A stretch of DNA of 64,000 nt from assembly GCF_009730915.1 (NCBI RefSeq), contig NC_052489.1, positions 1,116,001-1,180,000 on the forward strand, written 5' to 3'. The stretch is from Dioscorea cayenensis subsp. rotundata (lineage: Eukaryota > Streptophyta > Magnoliopsida > Dioscoreales > Dioscoreaceae). The translations under genes were made by a program, and so were the position numbers. The notes beneath the pieces are model-generated. The model saw only the letters and a program-made list of their open reading frames with translations. It had not been told where the DNA came from and made no database searches. This document shows, piece after piece, positions 12,300 to 24,840 of the stretch; position 1 is the first letter of the stretch, and each line of letters begins with the position of its first letter.

Positions 12300-12331
<32 letters not shown>
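12210..12331 (+). mobile_element. diverged SINE 3' end with (AAAT)n tail
   Basis: Its 3' part (GGGTTTTGGTGCTTGTCGTC) closely resembles the corresponding end of the SINE at 10 kb (GGGTTATGGTGCCTGTCGCC), and it is followed by a long AAAT tract in place of the poly(A) tail. The 5' part is weak or missing and no target duplication was found, so it is probably an older or 5'-truncated copy of the same family. Confidence 0.5.
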
Positions 12332-12333
<2 letters not shown>

Positions 12334-13429
12334 GATGGAAAAAGTGAGTGATTTAATTTGAAGAAAAACATGAACATTTGGTACTAAAGTCACTATAATT
12401 GGCACTACAAGAGGATGAGTGGATGTCCTTTTTGATTGTGACAGTGTTCTATAAAACCAACTTTCTTAGTGACTTGTCATTCATATATTATTATGGTGTT
12501 AGGTGTAGTTTTATGCTAAAAATTTTAGGTATATACTTAATTAGTGGCATATTTTTTTATTAAAAATAACAAAAACATGGCGCATTGACTTCATTGACTC
12601 TATCATTTGTGACTATGTAATCCGGCTAATGTGCTCATCCAACTAACTCGCTTACGTGTCATCCATCTAGTGGGATAAATAACATTTTATGATGATTATT
12701 TTTTTGAACCTCATTTCCTTAATTTTTTTATTTACTAGTTTCTTAGATTGCCGGTATTCACTGTTAGCGAATTCAGAACATTTTTTATTTTGGTAGCCTT
12801 TTGATTTTATATCAATTAGTTATCTTGCATTTTTCTATATATTTTTATTCATTTTTTTATTTAATTAAGTTATAATTTATCTATAATTAAATTAAAAAAA
12901 AATAAGAATAAAAAAATTCACATAATTTTATAATCCACTTTTCTTTATATAATTTTAAAATAAATATCTTCTAGGTTGATTTATAAATTAGTTGAGGCCG
13001 AAATACATGATTAAAGCCGAAATAAGGAAGAGTATGTGTACTGACTTGTTCATATTGTTAAAAAAAATGTGGACAAGTCATGAACTCTTAAGTATATGTT
13101 TGGAAATAAGTTTTTTTTTTATTATTTTTTATAAAAGTGGATAAACTACTGTTTTATTCAATGAAAACAAAACAAGTACAAGAAAAACAATCAGCTACTA
13201 AAAACAGGAAAGAAAAATCAATAGACAAATAAGTTAGACGATTATTACCAGAAATAATAAAACACCAAAAATTTGTTTACAACCAAACTTGCAAATAAAA
13301 CAATAACAAACAATAAATAAAATCACTACTGGGGAACACGAAGATTATATATATATATATATAAAACATGTCTATAGGTACCTTGGTTAATACTTGGGAA
13401 AAAAAAAGGAAAGAGATGAATGTATTTGA

Positions 13430-14884
13430 GTCGGATCACGGACCCGAAAAGTTATAGATCCGAACCACACGAAGCGGATTCGGGTCAGTTAGGTTTTCAA
13501 ATGAAAGACTGCCACGTGTTATATTAGGCTGTACCGCGGAGCACCAGAAGAGAGATGGAGGGAAGAGAGCTCGAGAAGGCCAGCGTTGAAGCCCAGATTG
13601 GGCTTGTTCTCGTCGATCACGACGACCTCCAAATGTCGATGAATCTTCGTTCGGATCCACGATTAGATGCTTGTTTTCTCGAATTCACCGTCATTGTGAA
13701 TGTTTTCATGGATTTCAGGCGGAGTTTTCGATTTTGGGAAGGCATAGGACGAGGATTCATCTCTCTATTTCGTCCCCAGTTAATCTTGTTTCAATCTGTG
13801 CTTCTTGAGCTGTTTTCTGTGAATTTTCTGCAGGTTTTGATTCTATATGCTGGAAATCTCTCACCTTTGGCGAGAAATCGGGTAAATTTTTAGTTTCCTT
13901 TGATCTCCGCTGTCTAAAAATTCCATTTTTTTTTTGTATAGAAAGTTAGAAACTGGTTTAATATGTTTATCTGTTTGTTTGTTTGCTTGCTTTTATGACT
14001 TATAAGAATCATTGGCATTAGAAACAAAGTTAAAGTTTTTTTCATAGCTTCTTAAGTTGTATATCTGTTCTCCAAGTTGACATTCTGCTGAAATATATTT
14101 CAAATTGGGATTTTTTTTTTCATACCTGTTTTCTTTTTTGTTGATTGTTTAATCTTGATTTTCTATTTGGACATGCAACGATGCTGTTAGTATCAAAGAA
14201 CATTAGTTTTTTATTGGTTTAATTTTTTTCAGTGAGATTCCAAGCCAAGTTCAGAGATTATGAATTGTGAATTGGAGCTAGTTATTGATGTTTTTTGGTC
14301 ATGGGTGTATTAGAAGTTCACAAGGGATTGTCTTCTCAGATAAATATAGACACAAGTTATGATCTTCATTTTCTGCATGGAATTTCTGTGTATGTTTTAT
14401 AATAATAATCTTTGAAGAAATCATTGCCGAAAGTCTTTGCTTGATTTTTTCTCAATGCTTTGTTAAACCTGGAAATATTCTTCAAAACAGAAATTGCCAT
14501 TTTGACCGTAAATGCTATGTATTGTGATGTTATGCTGGAGATTCAGATGGTCAATGGCATTATTTATTGAAATACTAATTGCTTTAAGGTGGATCATGTT
14601 GCTTTGTTTAACACGTCGAGAAGGCCAAAATAACTCAGCTCATGGTCATCCTTTCAGCCATGGCAAGTAGCTCTATTTCTTTTATTTCTGAAATGCGAGA
14701 ACTTTCACTTTTGGAAGTTCTCTTTAATTAAATTTGTTTTGTTCTCAGATGACAATTGAAAGGATGAGCAGTACCAAAATAATTTAGCTTCTTTTTGGAG
14801 GTAAGGATGGCAGAAACAGGCATGACCTTTGAATCAGGATAGGCTTCATTGTCTTCGTCTGAAGATGATAAGAATCCAAAAAAC
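13430..14884 (+). promoter_or_regulatory. promoter and intron-containing leader of the WEB-type gene
   Basis: GC content rises here relative to the spacer. A G-box CACGTG lies at 13513-13518. An open stretch from 13555 (starting MEGRELEKASV) runs through a candidate donor GTAAAT at about 13880 and resembles no family. Further donor-like GTAAGG at 14801 and a short upstream frame from ATG 14807 suggest one or more 5' UTR exons and upstream ORFs before the coding start. Exon boundaries in the leader cannot be fixed without transcripts. Confidence 0.45.
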
Positions 14885-16707
14885 ATGCATTTTAGTGATA
14901 ATGAGGTAGCCCTTTTGAGAAACCCACCTGTTTTTTGTTCTCAATTCAGGTAGCATAATAAAGGTCCTTGGATACTATTGTCTGAGTTTCACTTTGTCAT
15001 GATTAGGAATTGAGGAAAGATGAAGAGCAAGGCTTCTTAATGAATAACTTGACAAACTCGAACACGCAGATGGAAATCGAAGAACTCACCAACATGGAAA
15101 CCCACCCTAAGATTGAAGTCTACCACAAAACTGTTGAAGAATTGTCGGCTCAACTAAAGATTGCAGAAGCTGAAAGAGAGAAATACGTAGAAAAAAGCAG
15201 GAAAACCCAAGCCATCATTGCTAAACTTGAAGCTGAAAATGTGATGATTACCAGTCAATTAGCTGAGTCTGATGAGACACTTGACAAATTTATCCATGTC
15301 GTGGATGATTTGAAGGCAGCAAAAGAGGAGCTGCTTTGTAGACTGGCAGAACTTGTCGTTGCTGAGGAATCAAAGATTGCTGCTCTGAGAGAAGCTGAGT
15401 TGATGGGCAAAGCATTGAATGAGGAGAAGGAAAAGAACAAGGGGCTTCTTGCACGCATAATAGAGCTGAAGGAAGCTCTTCGTGTATCCAATCGGGCAGT
15501 CATTGATGCAGAGGAAAAGAAGGCCGCGTTCTTTGCTGGGATTGAGTCTGAGTTGCTGATTGCCACAGAAGCAGCTCTGAAGTCACAGGAGCAAATTGAA
15601 GACATGAGAAAACAGTTGGAGATGAGAAAAGGTTTGGAGAATGATCTCTTTGAGAAAACAATCCGAATTGATTATTTACAGTTAGAACTCAAGAGGGAGA
15701 AAAATCAAAACATTTCTGTCAGAAAGGCTGCCTCTGATGCCATTAACGAGTTAAAGAAGCTTATATCAGACATGCAGATCATGGAGAAGACAAACTCCGA
15801 AAAACAAGCATGCATAGAGTCCTTACAAGGTGATGTGAAGAGACTGGAGGAAGAACTTCAATCCACAAGAGAAGAAGCGAAAGAATTAAATCTAAAAATC
15901 AAAAAGCTTAATACTGATATTCAGAAAATGGAAGATGAAATGTCCGTTGGCTCGTTAGGATTGGAAGTTGAGATTGCAACTCTCAAGTCTGAACTTCATA
16001 AGGGCCGGTCTCAGATTGCCGCCGCAGAGGCAGCTGAAGCGAGAGCCCGTAGTTCCCTCACTGGGATGTATCTTGCTGTGCAACAATTAGCAATAGAAGC
16101 CGAAAAAGCCAAGAACGAGCTAAGAATTGCAAGACTTGAAGCAGACAGCACTGAAGTTGTGAACAAGCAGGCAACTGAAGATGAAACTGAGAGGAAAGAC
16201 ATCACTGCTGACTCATCTGAGTTATGCCCTGGCATCACAATCTCAGTAGAAGAATACGATTCCTTAATCCGAAAAGCTGAAAAAGCAGATGTAATGACAC
16301 AAACAAGTCCGAACGACAAACCACAAGCTGTTGAATTAGTGGAAACATCTGATGTTGATCCTGAAAAGAAAGAGCTGGATGCTGCGAATGAGTTGATTAG
16401 TGAATTAAAGTTGAGTTTAGAGGTGGCCACAAAAAGAGCAGAGGTAGCCGAAGAAGCGAAAGCACTAGTTGAAAACTATCTAAGGAAGCTAAAAGGCAAG
16501 CATCAACGGAAAAAATCCACATCAGAAGCTCCCGAGAAACAAGAGATCAGCATTGCAGATGACAAGCCAACCCTGCCAACAAGCAAGCCTCGCCGCCCCA
16601 GTGGGTTTCCTGCTCATGTAAGAAGAAGTACATCACTGACCGATTCGAAGAAAAACGAGAATTATGTCCCCCTTGGCAAAGTTCTCAATATCGAATTTAA
16701 AATCTAG
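14885..16707 (+). CDS. WEB-family (DUF827) coiled-coil protein, PMI2-like
   Basis: Almost the whole product is charged heptad sequence. Coding exons 14885-14905 and 15007-16707 (101-bp GT-AG intron, phase 0) give 573 aa. The central part alternates Glu/Lys/Leu/Ala coiled coil. Two C-terminal blocks, ARSSLTGMYLAVQQLAIEAE and ITISVEEYDSLIRKAEKAD followed by LDAANELISELK, match the WEB family (WEB1, PMI2, PMI15). Those proteins are cytosolic and act in light-driven chloroplast movement and organisation of chloroplast actin. The tail is basic (KGKHQRKKS, SKPRRPSGFPAHVRRS). Start is uncertain: Met 14885 is the first that follows an in-frame TAG at 14840-14842; an open, coding-looking stretch continues upstream of that stop to ATG 14807; Met 15040 is another candidate. 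PMI2-like rather than WEB1-like is my best guess. Confidence 0.8.
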
Positions 16708-16934
16708 GCTTGTCCACTGCTCTATGTTTCATGTATGAGATATTGAACTGTAAAACACAGATGAAAATGATGATCAATCTTGAGAATTCTTGACAAATTC
16801 TTTGATTTATGTCAATGTGGTTATGTTGGTGATTTCAGGAATCAATTTTCCATATCTCGAGGCAATGATGAAGGGATAGGATTGAGTCTTGGGTTTTTTA
16901 GATAACGTCCTGATTAACTGCCAGTTCGACCTCA

Positions 16935-18658
16935 ATGGCGGGAAGTGCTTCTCTTCTCTCACAGCGCCACCATTTCGAGCACTCTCTCTCAGAGCACCGC
17001 CATAATCCCCACCATCTCAAGCAACTCCATTCACAAATCCTCAAGTTCAATCTCTATGATGATCCATTTGTTGCCCCAAAGCTCATCTCTTCCTACTCCA
17101 ATTGCCACCTTCTCCCCCTCGCCGTCAATGTCTTCAACCAAGTCCGACATCCAAACGCTCTTCTTTTCAATACCATGATCAGAGAATATGGTAATCATTC
17201 ACAGCATTCCGATGCAGTGTTGGCTTTTCTTAAGATGCAGAAAGATGGTGTCTTTCCTGATAATTTCACCTTCACATTCCTCCTTAAGGCGTGTTCAGGT
17301 CATTGTGCGATGTCTTTTGTGAGGATGATGCATGCTCAGATTGTTAAATTGGGGTTTTTGAGTGATATCTTTGTGCCGAACTCTTTGATTGATTCGTATT
17401 CAAAGGTTGGGAGATGTGGGTTGGTGTTTGCCAAGAGGGTGTTTGATGAAATGCCTGAGAGAGATGTTGTTTCATGGAATTCGATGATTGCTGGTCTTGT
17501 CAGGGCTGGTGAATTGATGGAGGCTACAGAAGTCTTCGACCAGATGCCAAAATAGGGATATTGTGAGTTGGAATTCAATGCTTGATGGGTATGTGAAGAC
17601 GGGTGACATGGACAAGGCGTTTGCTTTGTTTGAGAGAATGCCGGAGAGGAATGTTGTCTCTTGGTGCAGCTTGGTGTCGGGGTATTGCGAAAATGGTGAT
17701 ATGGACATGGCGAGGATGTTGTTTGATAGGATGCCGAGCAAAAACTTGGTCTCGTGGACAGTTATGATATCAGGATATGCAGAGAAAGGGCTAGCCGGTG
17801 AGGCTTACTGCTTGTTTAGGCAGATGAAGGAAGCTGGTTTGGAAGCAGATGAGGGCGGCAATTGTGAGCATTTTGGCAGCTTGCACTGAGTCAGGCTTGA
17901 TTGGTTTCGGAAAGAAGGTTCACGCCTATGTTGAAGGGACTGAGTTGAAGTTCGTCATTCGAGTATGTAATGCGCTGGTTGATATGTATGCAAAGTGTGG
18001 CAATCTTGACAGAGCATGGGGAGTGTTTGAGGGAATGGCAGAGCGGAACTTGGTGTCATGGAATTCTATGATACAAGGTCTGGTGGTGAATGGCCTCAAT
18101 GAACAAGCTTTGAACCTCTATGCAAGCATGAAGAGTGAAGATTTTACTCCTGATGGAGTGACTTTTATAGGTGTTCTATGTGCTTGCACTCACATTGGGC
18201 TTATAGAAGAGGGATGGAGATTCTTTGAAAGTATGGAGAGTGACTATAACATCACTCCTCAAATTGAGCACTATGGCTGTATGATTGACCTTCTGGGCCA
18301 AGGAGGGTTGCTAGAAGATGCTGTTGATCTTCTCAAAAGCATGCCTTTTGAGTCCAATGCCATTATGTGGGGTACATTGCTCTGTGCATGCAGGAAACAT
18401 AACAATGTAGAGCTTGCGGAGGAGGTAGTTGAGCAACTGATTCAATTTGAACCCTCCAAAGCTGGAAATTATGCAATATTGTCGAATATCTATGCCTCTG
18501 CGAGCCGTTGGGTTGGTTTGAATAAGACCCGACTCAAAATACTGGCCACTGAAAATGAGTTCATGAAATCGGACAGATATCATTCACATTCAGAAAGAGT
18601 TTTGAGAATTGTACATCGGTTGGACCAGCATCTTAAGCAAGCCGCACATGTACCATAG
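16935..18658 (+). pseudogene. PLS-class PPR protein, At3g29230-like, two frameshifts
   Basis: Pentatricopeptide repeat proteins of this class bind organellar RNA for editing, splicing or stability. The protein reads well in three consecutive frames: 16935 to about 17552, about 17554 to 17852, and about 17856 to 18658. Colinear motifs include LKQLHSQILKF, RVFDEMPERDVVSWNSM, LFERMPERNVVSW, SILAACTESGLIGFGKK, DMYAKCGNLDRAW and EHYGCMIDLLG. The first shift is an extra T inside AAAATAGG (17553): the frame without it gives PKRDIVSWNSM. The second is an extra G in GAGGGCGG (17853-17855): the frame without it gives EADEAAIVSILAACT. Beyond LSNIYASASRW the E/E+ region is abnormal and shortened, ending QHLKQAAHVP. 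The shifts could be assembly errors, but the degraded C-terminus favours real decay. The gene is intronless, as usual for PPRs. Confidence 0.8.
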
Positions 18659-19494
18659 TTTCACTGATAAACCCCAAATACTCACCTGGTAGCTCTTGTA
18701 CCTTTTCAAGGATTCATGCTTGGTCTTAAGATCATCTTATTCGTGAACTTACCCAACAATCCAGAGGTATGATAATTGAGCTTGATTCTATGTGTATACA
18801 CTTAATTTCAACAAGGTTTGGTGATTTCCTGTTATAGACTCTGCAATTTATAATCACAAATGCTATTATTTCAAACCTCAGGCTCACCACATTTCAGCAA
18901 TGTTTATAGTGCTATTAATTCTGTTGAATATTTCGGCCTCTTCTCCCTGTTACTTTCTGGCCTTAATTGCTTGATTGTGTTCTTCAGAAGGAAGTGAAAA
19001 CATACAAATGTTCTCTTGCTGTAGTTTTAATTAAGTCTGTGGATTTTCTTTATTCTGCAAGTTATCCTGCTATCTTTCTTGCTCGTCATTAACATGTTTT
19101 GGCAGAAAGATTGAATCAATCTGAAGCTTCACATGTAATGTTTTTGAACCTCTCCCATACATTCTCTTGGCTCCTGGAATTCCACATCATCCAGGAAAAA
19201 CTCAGTCATAGTTAGACTTAATTCAGAAGACAACAAAGCCCCAAAAGGGACTTCCAAGCTCAGCTGCCACATGATTGACACAAACATTCAAGCTGATGCC
19301 AAATGTTCTTTTCAATGCCACTTGTCCTGCTCTGATTGGTCCAAGCCAAAAAACTCAAGGAAGGATGTATATCCAGAATCTGAGGCTTTGGATGAGCTTT
19401 AGAATTTTGTGGTGTGGCTTCATGCAGTAATCTTATATGAATACTTCCACTCCAAAACAATGCTCATTATCTTTTTCCATTCACGGCCACAGAA
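18659..19494. other. spacer between PPR and UPF0301 genes
   Basis: Holds the 3' flank of the PPR gene and the promoter and leader of the downstream UPF0301 gene on the same strand. No other coding sequence was recognised. Confidence 0.5.
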
Positions 19495-20532
19495 ATGGAT
19501 GCATCATGCTTCCTCACCTCCAAATCCTTCACTAATGGCAGAGCTTTGGTCCCTTCTTTCAAGGCCGGATATGCTTCTTTGTGTCGGAAGAGATGCTACC
19601 GTCATTATTCACAGTTAGTATGTAAGTTCTCTACTCTTTATCCTATCCTTAAGATCACAGAAGATCCATTCATGCCAATTACTTTGTCTTACTTGCTTAT
19701 AATGATATGCTTCCATTGATCATAGTCTACAAAGGACAAATTCATGATACCTGATACTCTCTTGATCATTCTGTCAGCTTGCAAAATCCAACCTTCATCA
19801 CAAGATGATAACTATGAACCATCATCCGTTGAGCCTGATTGGCGATCCTTCCGAGCAAGGCTAGTTGCCGGAGAACAAGCATCAAGAATAGCAATGCCGC
19901 CAACAAGTACACCCGCTCTTGATGCTAATGAAGATCAAAACTCTACACCTTTCAGCATTGGAGATAAATGGGCACACCCGCTACATGAACCGGAAAAAGG
20001 CTGCCTACTAATTGCCACCGAAAAACTCAACGGAGTCCACATATTCGAACGCACTGTCATACTACTACTCTCCACAGGACCAATAGGACCGTCCGGGATC
20101 ATACTAAACCGGCCATCGCTTATGTCTATCAAGGAAACACACTCTAGAGACCGAGACATCGCAGGGACATTTTCCGACCGGCCATTGTTCTTCGGAGGGC
20201 CATTAGAGGAGAGTCTATTCTTAGTAGGACCTCAAGTGAAGGAAGAAGGTGTAGAAAAGAGTGGTGTGTTTATGGAAGTGATGAAAGGGTTGTATTATGG
20301 TACAAAAGAGAGTGTAGGTTGTGCTGCAGAGATGGTGAAGAGAAATGCAGTTAAAGTTAATGATTTCAAGTTCTTTGATGGATATTGTGGTTGGGCAAAG
20401 GAACAATTGAGAGAAGAGATAAGAGCAGGGTATTGGACTGTTGTTGCATGTAGTCCTAGTGTTTTTGAGCTTAGTAGTGTTGGTCTTTGGGAGCAAATTC
20501 TTAGCCTTGTTGGACAGAGGAAGGTGTGGTAG
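19495..20532 (+). CDS. UPF0301 (DUF179, AlgH-like) protein, probably plastid-targeted
   Basis: Two exons, 19495-19621 and 19778-20532, join through a GTAAGT donor and a TCAG acceptor to give 293 aa. Exon 1 (MDASCFLTSKSFTNGRALV...) is rich in Ser, Arg and Lys and poor in acids, as in a transit peptide. DWRSFRARLVA (63-73) precedes the family domain at about 117-290, with GCLLIATEKLNG, ILLLSTGPIGPSGIILNRP, PLFFGGPLEES, GLYYGTKESV, FFDGYCGWAKEQLREEI and GYWTVVACSP. The bacterial family (YqgE/AlgH) has no settled biochemical role, and plant members are chloroplast-predicted. In Arabidopsis a DUF179 gene (At3g29240, from memory) lies next to the PPR gene At3g29230, matching the order here. The exon 1 boundary rests on splice consensus and frame. 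Confidence 0.9.
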
Positions 20533-21024
20533 ATTTTTAAGAACGTTATCCATATTTTCTGGGTATAATGAGTGTAGTGTATATGATACTATTTTGTGTT
20601 AACATTAGATGTATCATGTATGGTTGATGTGTGTTTGTACAGTTTGTATTTCATATTTTCAAAGGTACTTATTTTATTGTTTTTTTTTCTTTGTATCTTG
20701 TTGTGTTTTGTATGGAAATGTGAAAGAATTACTTTGAACTTTCTATCTGTTATTATATATAAATATAAAGGTCAAAAATTGAATAAAAATTAATTTTTAA
20801 TATATATATATATACATTAATCAAAGGGCATAACCTACCTAAATATATTAAAATAGTAAATAGTATATATAGTGGACATGAATTAAAGGTACTGACCAAG
20901 TATTAAGGATGGGTGCCATTCACAAATAGTAGTTTGGCAACCTCAAAGAGACAGAATTATTAGTCTGTGGTTGCTCTATTGATTTATGTTATCATATATT
21001 TACATTTATATATTTATATATTTT

Positions 21025-21395
21025 GGACAAAGACGACAAGTGTTACCCCATAAATAATGTTAAAAAACAAGCAGATATAATAGTGCATCAATTATGATAG
21101 TTTAATGACCCATTGTAAGTTTATTAATTCAGTCAGACATCACATGGGATGATTAGAGTCATATCATATACATGCTCAGAAGATATTTTAGAAATCAAAC
21201 CGAATTAATAAATTCTCCTGACATACAATCTTAGAGGGCTATGAATAGTGAATAAGCAGTATTGTTACAATATTTATATAAATATTCTATAATATATGCA
21301 CAATACTATAACAATACTGTCGACCCAGAAAATTTAATTCCGAATCTACTTTATTCACTATTCTCATAATATCCCACCGCTCTAAAATAGTAATG
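21025..21395. repeat. diverged dispersed repeat, copy 2
   Basis: Shares the ordered short blocks listed for the copy at 9485-9800, in the same orientation: GACGACAAGTGTTACCCC..., AAACCGAATTAATAAATT, CAATACTGTCGACCCAGA..., ATATCCCACC. The distance between blocks differs, which suggests internal indels in one copy. Type undetermined. Confidence 0.4.
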
Positions 21396-23999
21396 ATATA
21401 TTTTGTATGAGGGCATTTATTTGTGGGGTACATATATGAGGCATTGCAAAAAATAAAAAATAAAATAAAAAATAAAATAAAATAAAAAATAAAAAATAAA
21501 AAAACTAAGTTTAATTATTGCTAATGAGTCCTATAGTTTTAGTTTTAGTTTTTTTATTCATTCATATGTTGAAAATGATGAGAGGAGAAATATTTTTTTT
21601 TATTGGAAAAAAAAAAATTGGTGAACAAAATTTATTTTAAAAAAAAAAGTTGACTTTGACCACATTTATTAGTATATGTAAATACAAATGCTCTTTGTGG
21701 AGGTTATTTGTGGGAATTTGTCTGTTTTAATTTTAATGGCCAATTACTAGTCACATGATTACGAATGTCCGGAAAAGGACAAAAGCCAGGGGCATTATCG
21801 TCAAATTGAAAGCCTTGTAATTTTAATTCGAAAAACGAGGGCTGTTTGGACAAAAAGAAGACCAAGATCTGCCTCGAGATTGCAACATTTCTCGCCGCAA
21901 GATCCAACGGTCATTTTTATTCCTGGGATCCATCATCGTACGGAGTTCACGGAAATCGAAATTAGACTTGAAAATCCTCTAAAATTACGAGTTTGACACT
22001 AACGTTTACCAAGTAATACCATTATTTAATCCAGCCAATTATTTAATATGCCTCAATTTTCAGATTGAAGCTTTAAATTTTATTAATGAGAAAAAAATTA
22101 AAAAAAAGGAAATAATCAGTATTCAAATTTTGTTTTTATGGTTTCATTTTGTCATTTTAAAGAGGGTTTTTGCACATGTATATACCCTCAAAAATCTATG
22201 AAATTACATATTCACCCTTTTTATTTTATTGTTCTTAATATAACTCCAAATGTTGAATTTTTTTAATATATATATATATATATATATTAAACTATGTAAA
22301 ATAAGTATTTATTATCATGAAATAGATGAAATGTCAAGTATAACCTTTTCCCAATGAATAAACTCTCTTTCATGTACTTTCTATTGATTGAAACAGAAGA
22401 AAATGCATCCAATGTCAATAATTGTACATAGTTTTCAAAGTTCATTCAATTTGATATAAAAGCATGATTTGATAGATCACAGGTGGAACTTATCACTAAT
22501 TTTATCTCCATGAATGGTCCTAAAAAGACCTGGAATTAAATTAATTGCCTACCAATTCCTCCTTCATTCATTCATTCATCAACCAAACTTCTCTATAAAA
22601 AAAATAAAAACAAAAATAAAAATAACATCAATAACATTAGTATGAAGTGGAGTTAAATGGTAAGTAGTAATTTTTTTTAATAAAATATAGACAAATCACG
22701 TATGATGGGTATGCTTAAGCGTGAAGTTAATATCTTAATACGCATGTGTCATCATTTTATATAAGCTGAGGTTTAAACTCATTTCTTTAAAAAGGCATGA
22801 ACACATTATACTGAAAACTCAGTACCAGTAGATTAAGAGATTGTTGGCATAAAAGATAATTTTATCATATTATTTGTTTATTTATTTACTTTGGGATATA
22901 ATTTCTCATATTCTGGATTAAGCATCTCTTGTCTTGTGGTTAAAGTTTTGACTTCGGTTATGGCCTGTTTCTATAACGTGACAGACGGTGTGTGTAAAGA
23001 GCTCGGAAACAAATTTGAACATATAAAATAAGATATTAAATACTAAAAATAATAATATACTAATACTAGTTAAAAACGGACCACAATGAGAGAGTAGTGT
23101 TTGGTAGATTTCTCTTCAAAAGTTGTCAAGATGGAGTTATGGTCTCACATGAAAATGGGAATTTTTGATATGGTTAGTATCATAAAATGTTTTTTTTCAA
23201 AATTAGGGTTTTTATGCAACTCATTTCTTTTAATAGATATAAATGCAAGGTCCTCATTCACAATTGAAGTTATTTCTATAACAAGCTCATCACAGCTGGA
23301 CTCACATGATACCATAGAAAAAACAAAATAGGAAAAATTTTTCCTAATATATACATACGTATAACCAACACTTGTGACAGTGGTGATTATTTGTTTATTA
23401 AAGGGTATTTATGTAAAATTAAGTGTGTTATTAATGCCTTGAGATATGACTTGTAAAGGGTATGTTTGTAAAAATCTTGATCTTACAAGGGTATAAAAGT
23501 AAATATAGGTGGTTGATGATTTATTGTAATTTTAATAATGCTAAAATTTTCAATTGAAATCCAATTAACATTTGAATTTGACCAAAATAATCTAGATTGT
23601 TATTGTGACCATAAAAATCTTCCAAAAATTGTAAGTCATGGTCAATTTGGTGCCCAATTTGACAATTTGAGACATTGTAATTTAATGGACATTGAAATTT
23701 TATAAATATTTCAATAAATCAGCCCAAAGAAAATCACAATTTTTTTTTAATGTTGGAAAACAAATTAATATCTATGAACAAATCAAAGCCATTATTTGAG
23801 CTCAGAGATTCACTCATGGATTCATTGATAATGTAATTGAATTGTGTAAATAAATAAATAAATAATTTGTTATTTTTTTTGTGAAAAACATTCTTGATAA
23901 TAGAAATGCATAAATGTCATTTCAACTTTAATAAGATACTTGACATATATATATATTTTATGCTTATGCGCGTAAGCATACAAAAATAGTTGTTTTACT

Positions 24000-24140
24000 A
24001 ACAAGAGTTAGTTGGTTCAAATGATAAAAACTCTGATCATGTAAGTAAATGATTTTGAGTTCGAATCCTTATAAAACTTTTAAAGTACCTCACTGGACAC
24101 TCCTTTAGAAAGATATCACAGTTTTATTTTATTTTTTTAT
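24000..24140 (+). mobile_element. SINE-like remnant with A- and B-box matches
   Basis: GAGTTCGAATCC (about 24056-24067) is a good Pol III B box, and TTAGTTGGTTCAAATG about 45 bp upstream resembles a tRNA-derived A box, a spacing typical of tRNA SINEs. The 3' end is unclear (an AT-rich tract) and no target duplication was seen. It cannot fold as a complete tRNA, so it is not a tRNA gene. Confidence 0.35.
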
Positions 24141-24809
24141 TATGATGATTTAAAAAATATAAACCACTATAATTTTAAAAAACAAGTATTTTGTAAATAG
24201 TGTGTTTTTATTTTTAAATGAAGGATATGCAATAGCATGATCTTTAAGGGGAATATTTATGTCCATAACTTAGATACTTTTGTAAAGGGCATAAATGAAA
24301 TTTTTCTCTAAACAATAAAAAAAATCAATAATAATAATAATTATTATTAATTAAATAAATAAAAATAAAAATATAAAAACCTATCCTTTGCATAAAGGAC
24401 ATCACATTCATCCCCAAGTGGGACCCACAGCATCCCTTTCCTCATTCTTTGAACCAATCTGAGAAAAACAAACATATAAATATATAATATTCAAATAAAG
24501 AAAAGATATCCATGTGTTGGGTTTTTTTTACATCAAACCCCCCACAAAACCTCATAATCCTTAAAATGCATAATTACCAAAGCACCCTTGAAGTTATACC
24601 AATTAATTAACACAAAGGACATCAAAAGAAGGGTGACTGAGTAAAAGTAGTTGTATGAGATCTTTCATGTGTTTTTAATGTGTGTGTATGAGAGAGAGAG
24701 AGAAAAGACAAATTCCTTTTAATTTTTGTACATAAATATTTATTTATTTTTTCAAAATTAATTAATACAATTATACAAATGACATCCACAAAAATTATAC
24801 CATATATGT

Positions 24810-24840
<31 letters not shown>

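Larger units (their letters stand above)
9070..13429. other. 4.3-kb AT-rich spacer with SINEs and a dispersed repeat
   Basis: Separates the chorismate mutase promoter (left end) from the WEB-type gene. It contains a dispersed-repeat copy (about 9485-9800), a complete-looking SINE (10017-10198), a diverged SINE 3' end (about 12210-12331) and several TA or AAAT tracts. No open frame with family resemblance was found. Confidence 0.6.

Noticed and set aside
13555-13893. 112-codon plus-strand frame before the WEB-type gene
   Set aside because: No family resemblance; it overlaps a likely 5' leader exon with a donor-like GTAAAT near its end. Kept as leader, not as a gene.
24050-24070. Possible tRNA gene at the GAGTTCGAATCC motif
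   Set aside because: Only the T-loop/B-box text matches; no acceptor stem or anticodon arm can be assembled, so a SINE remnant fits better.
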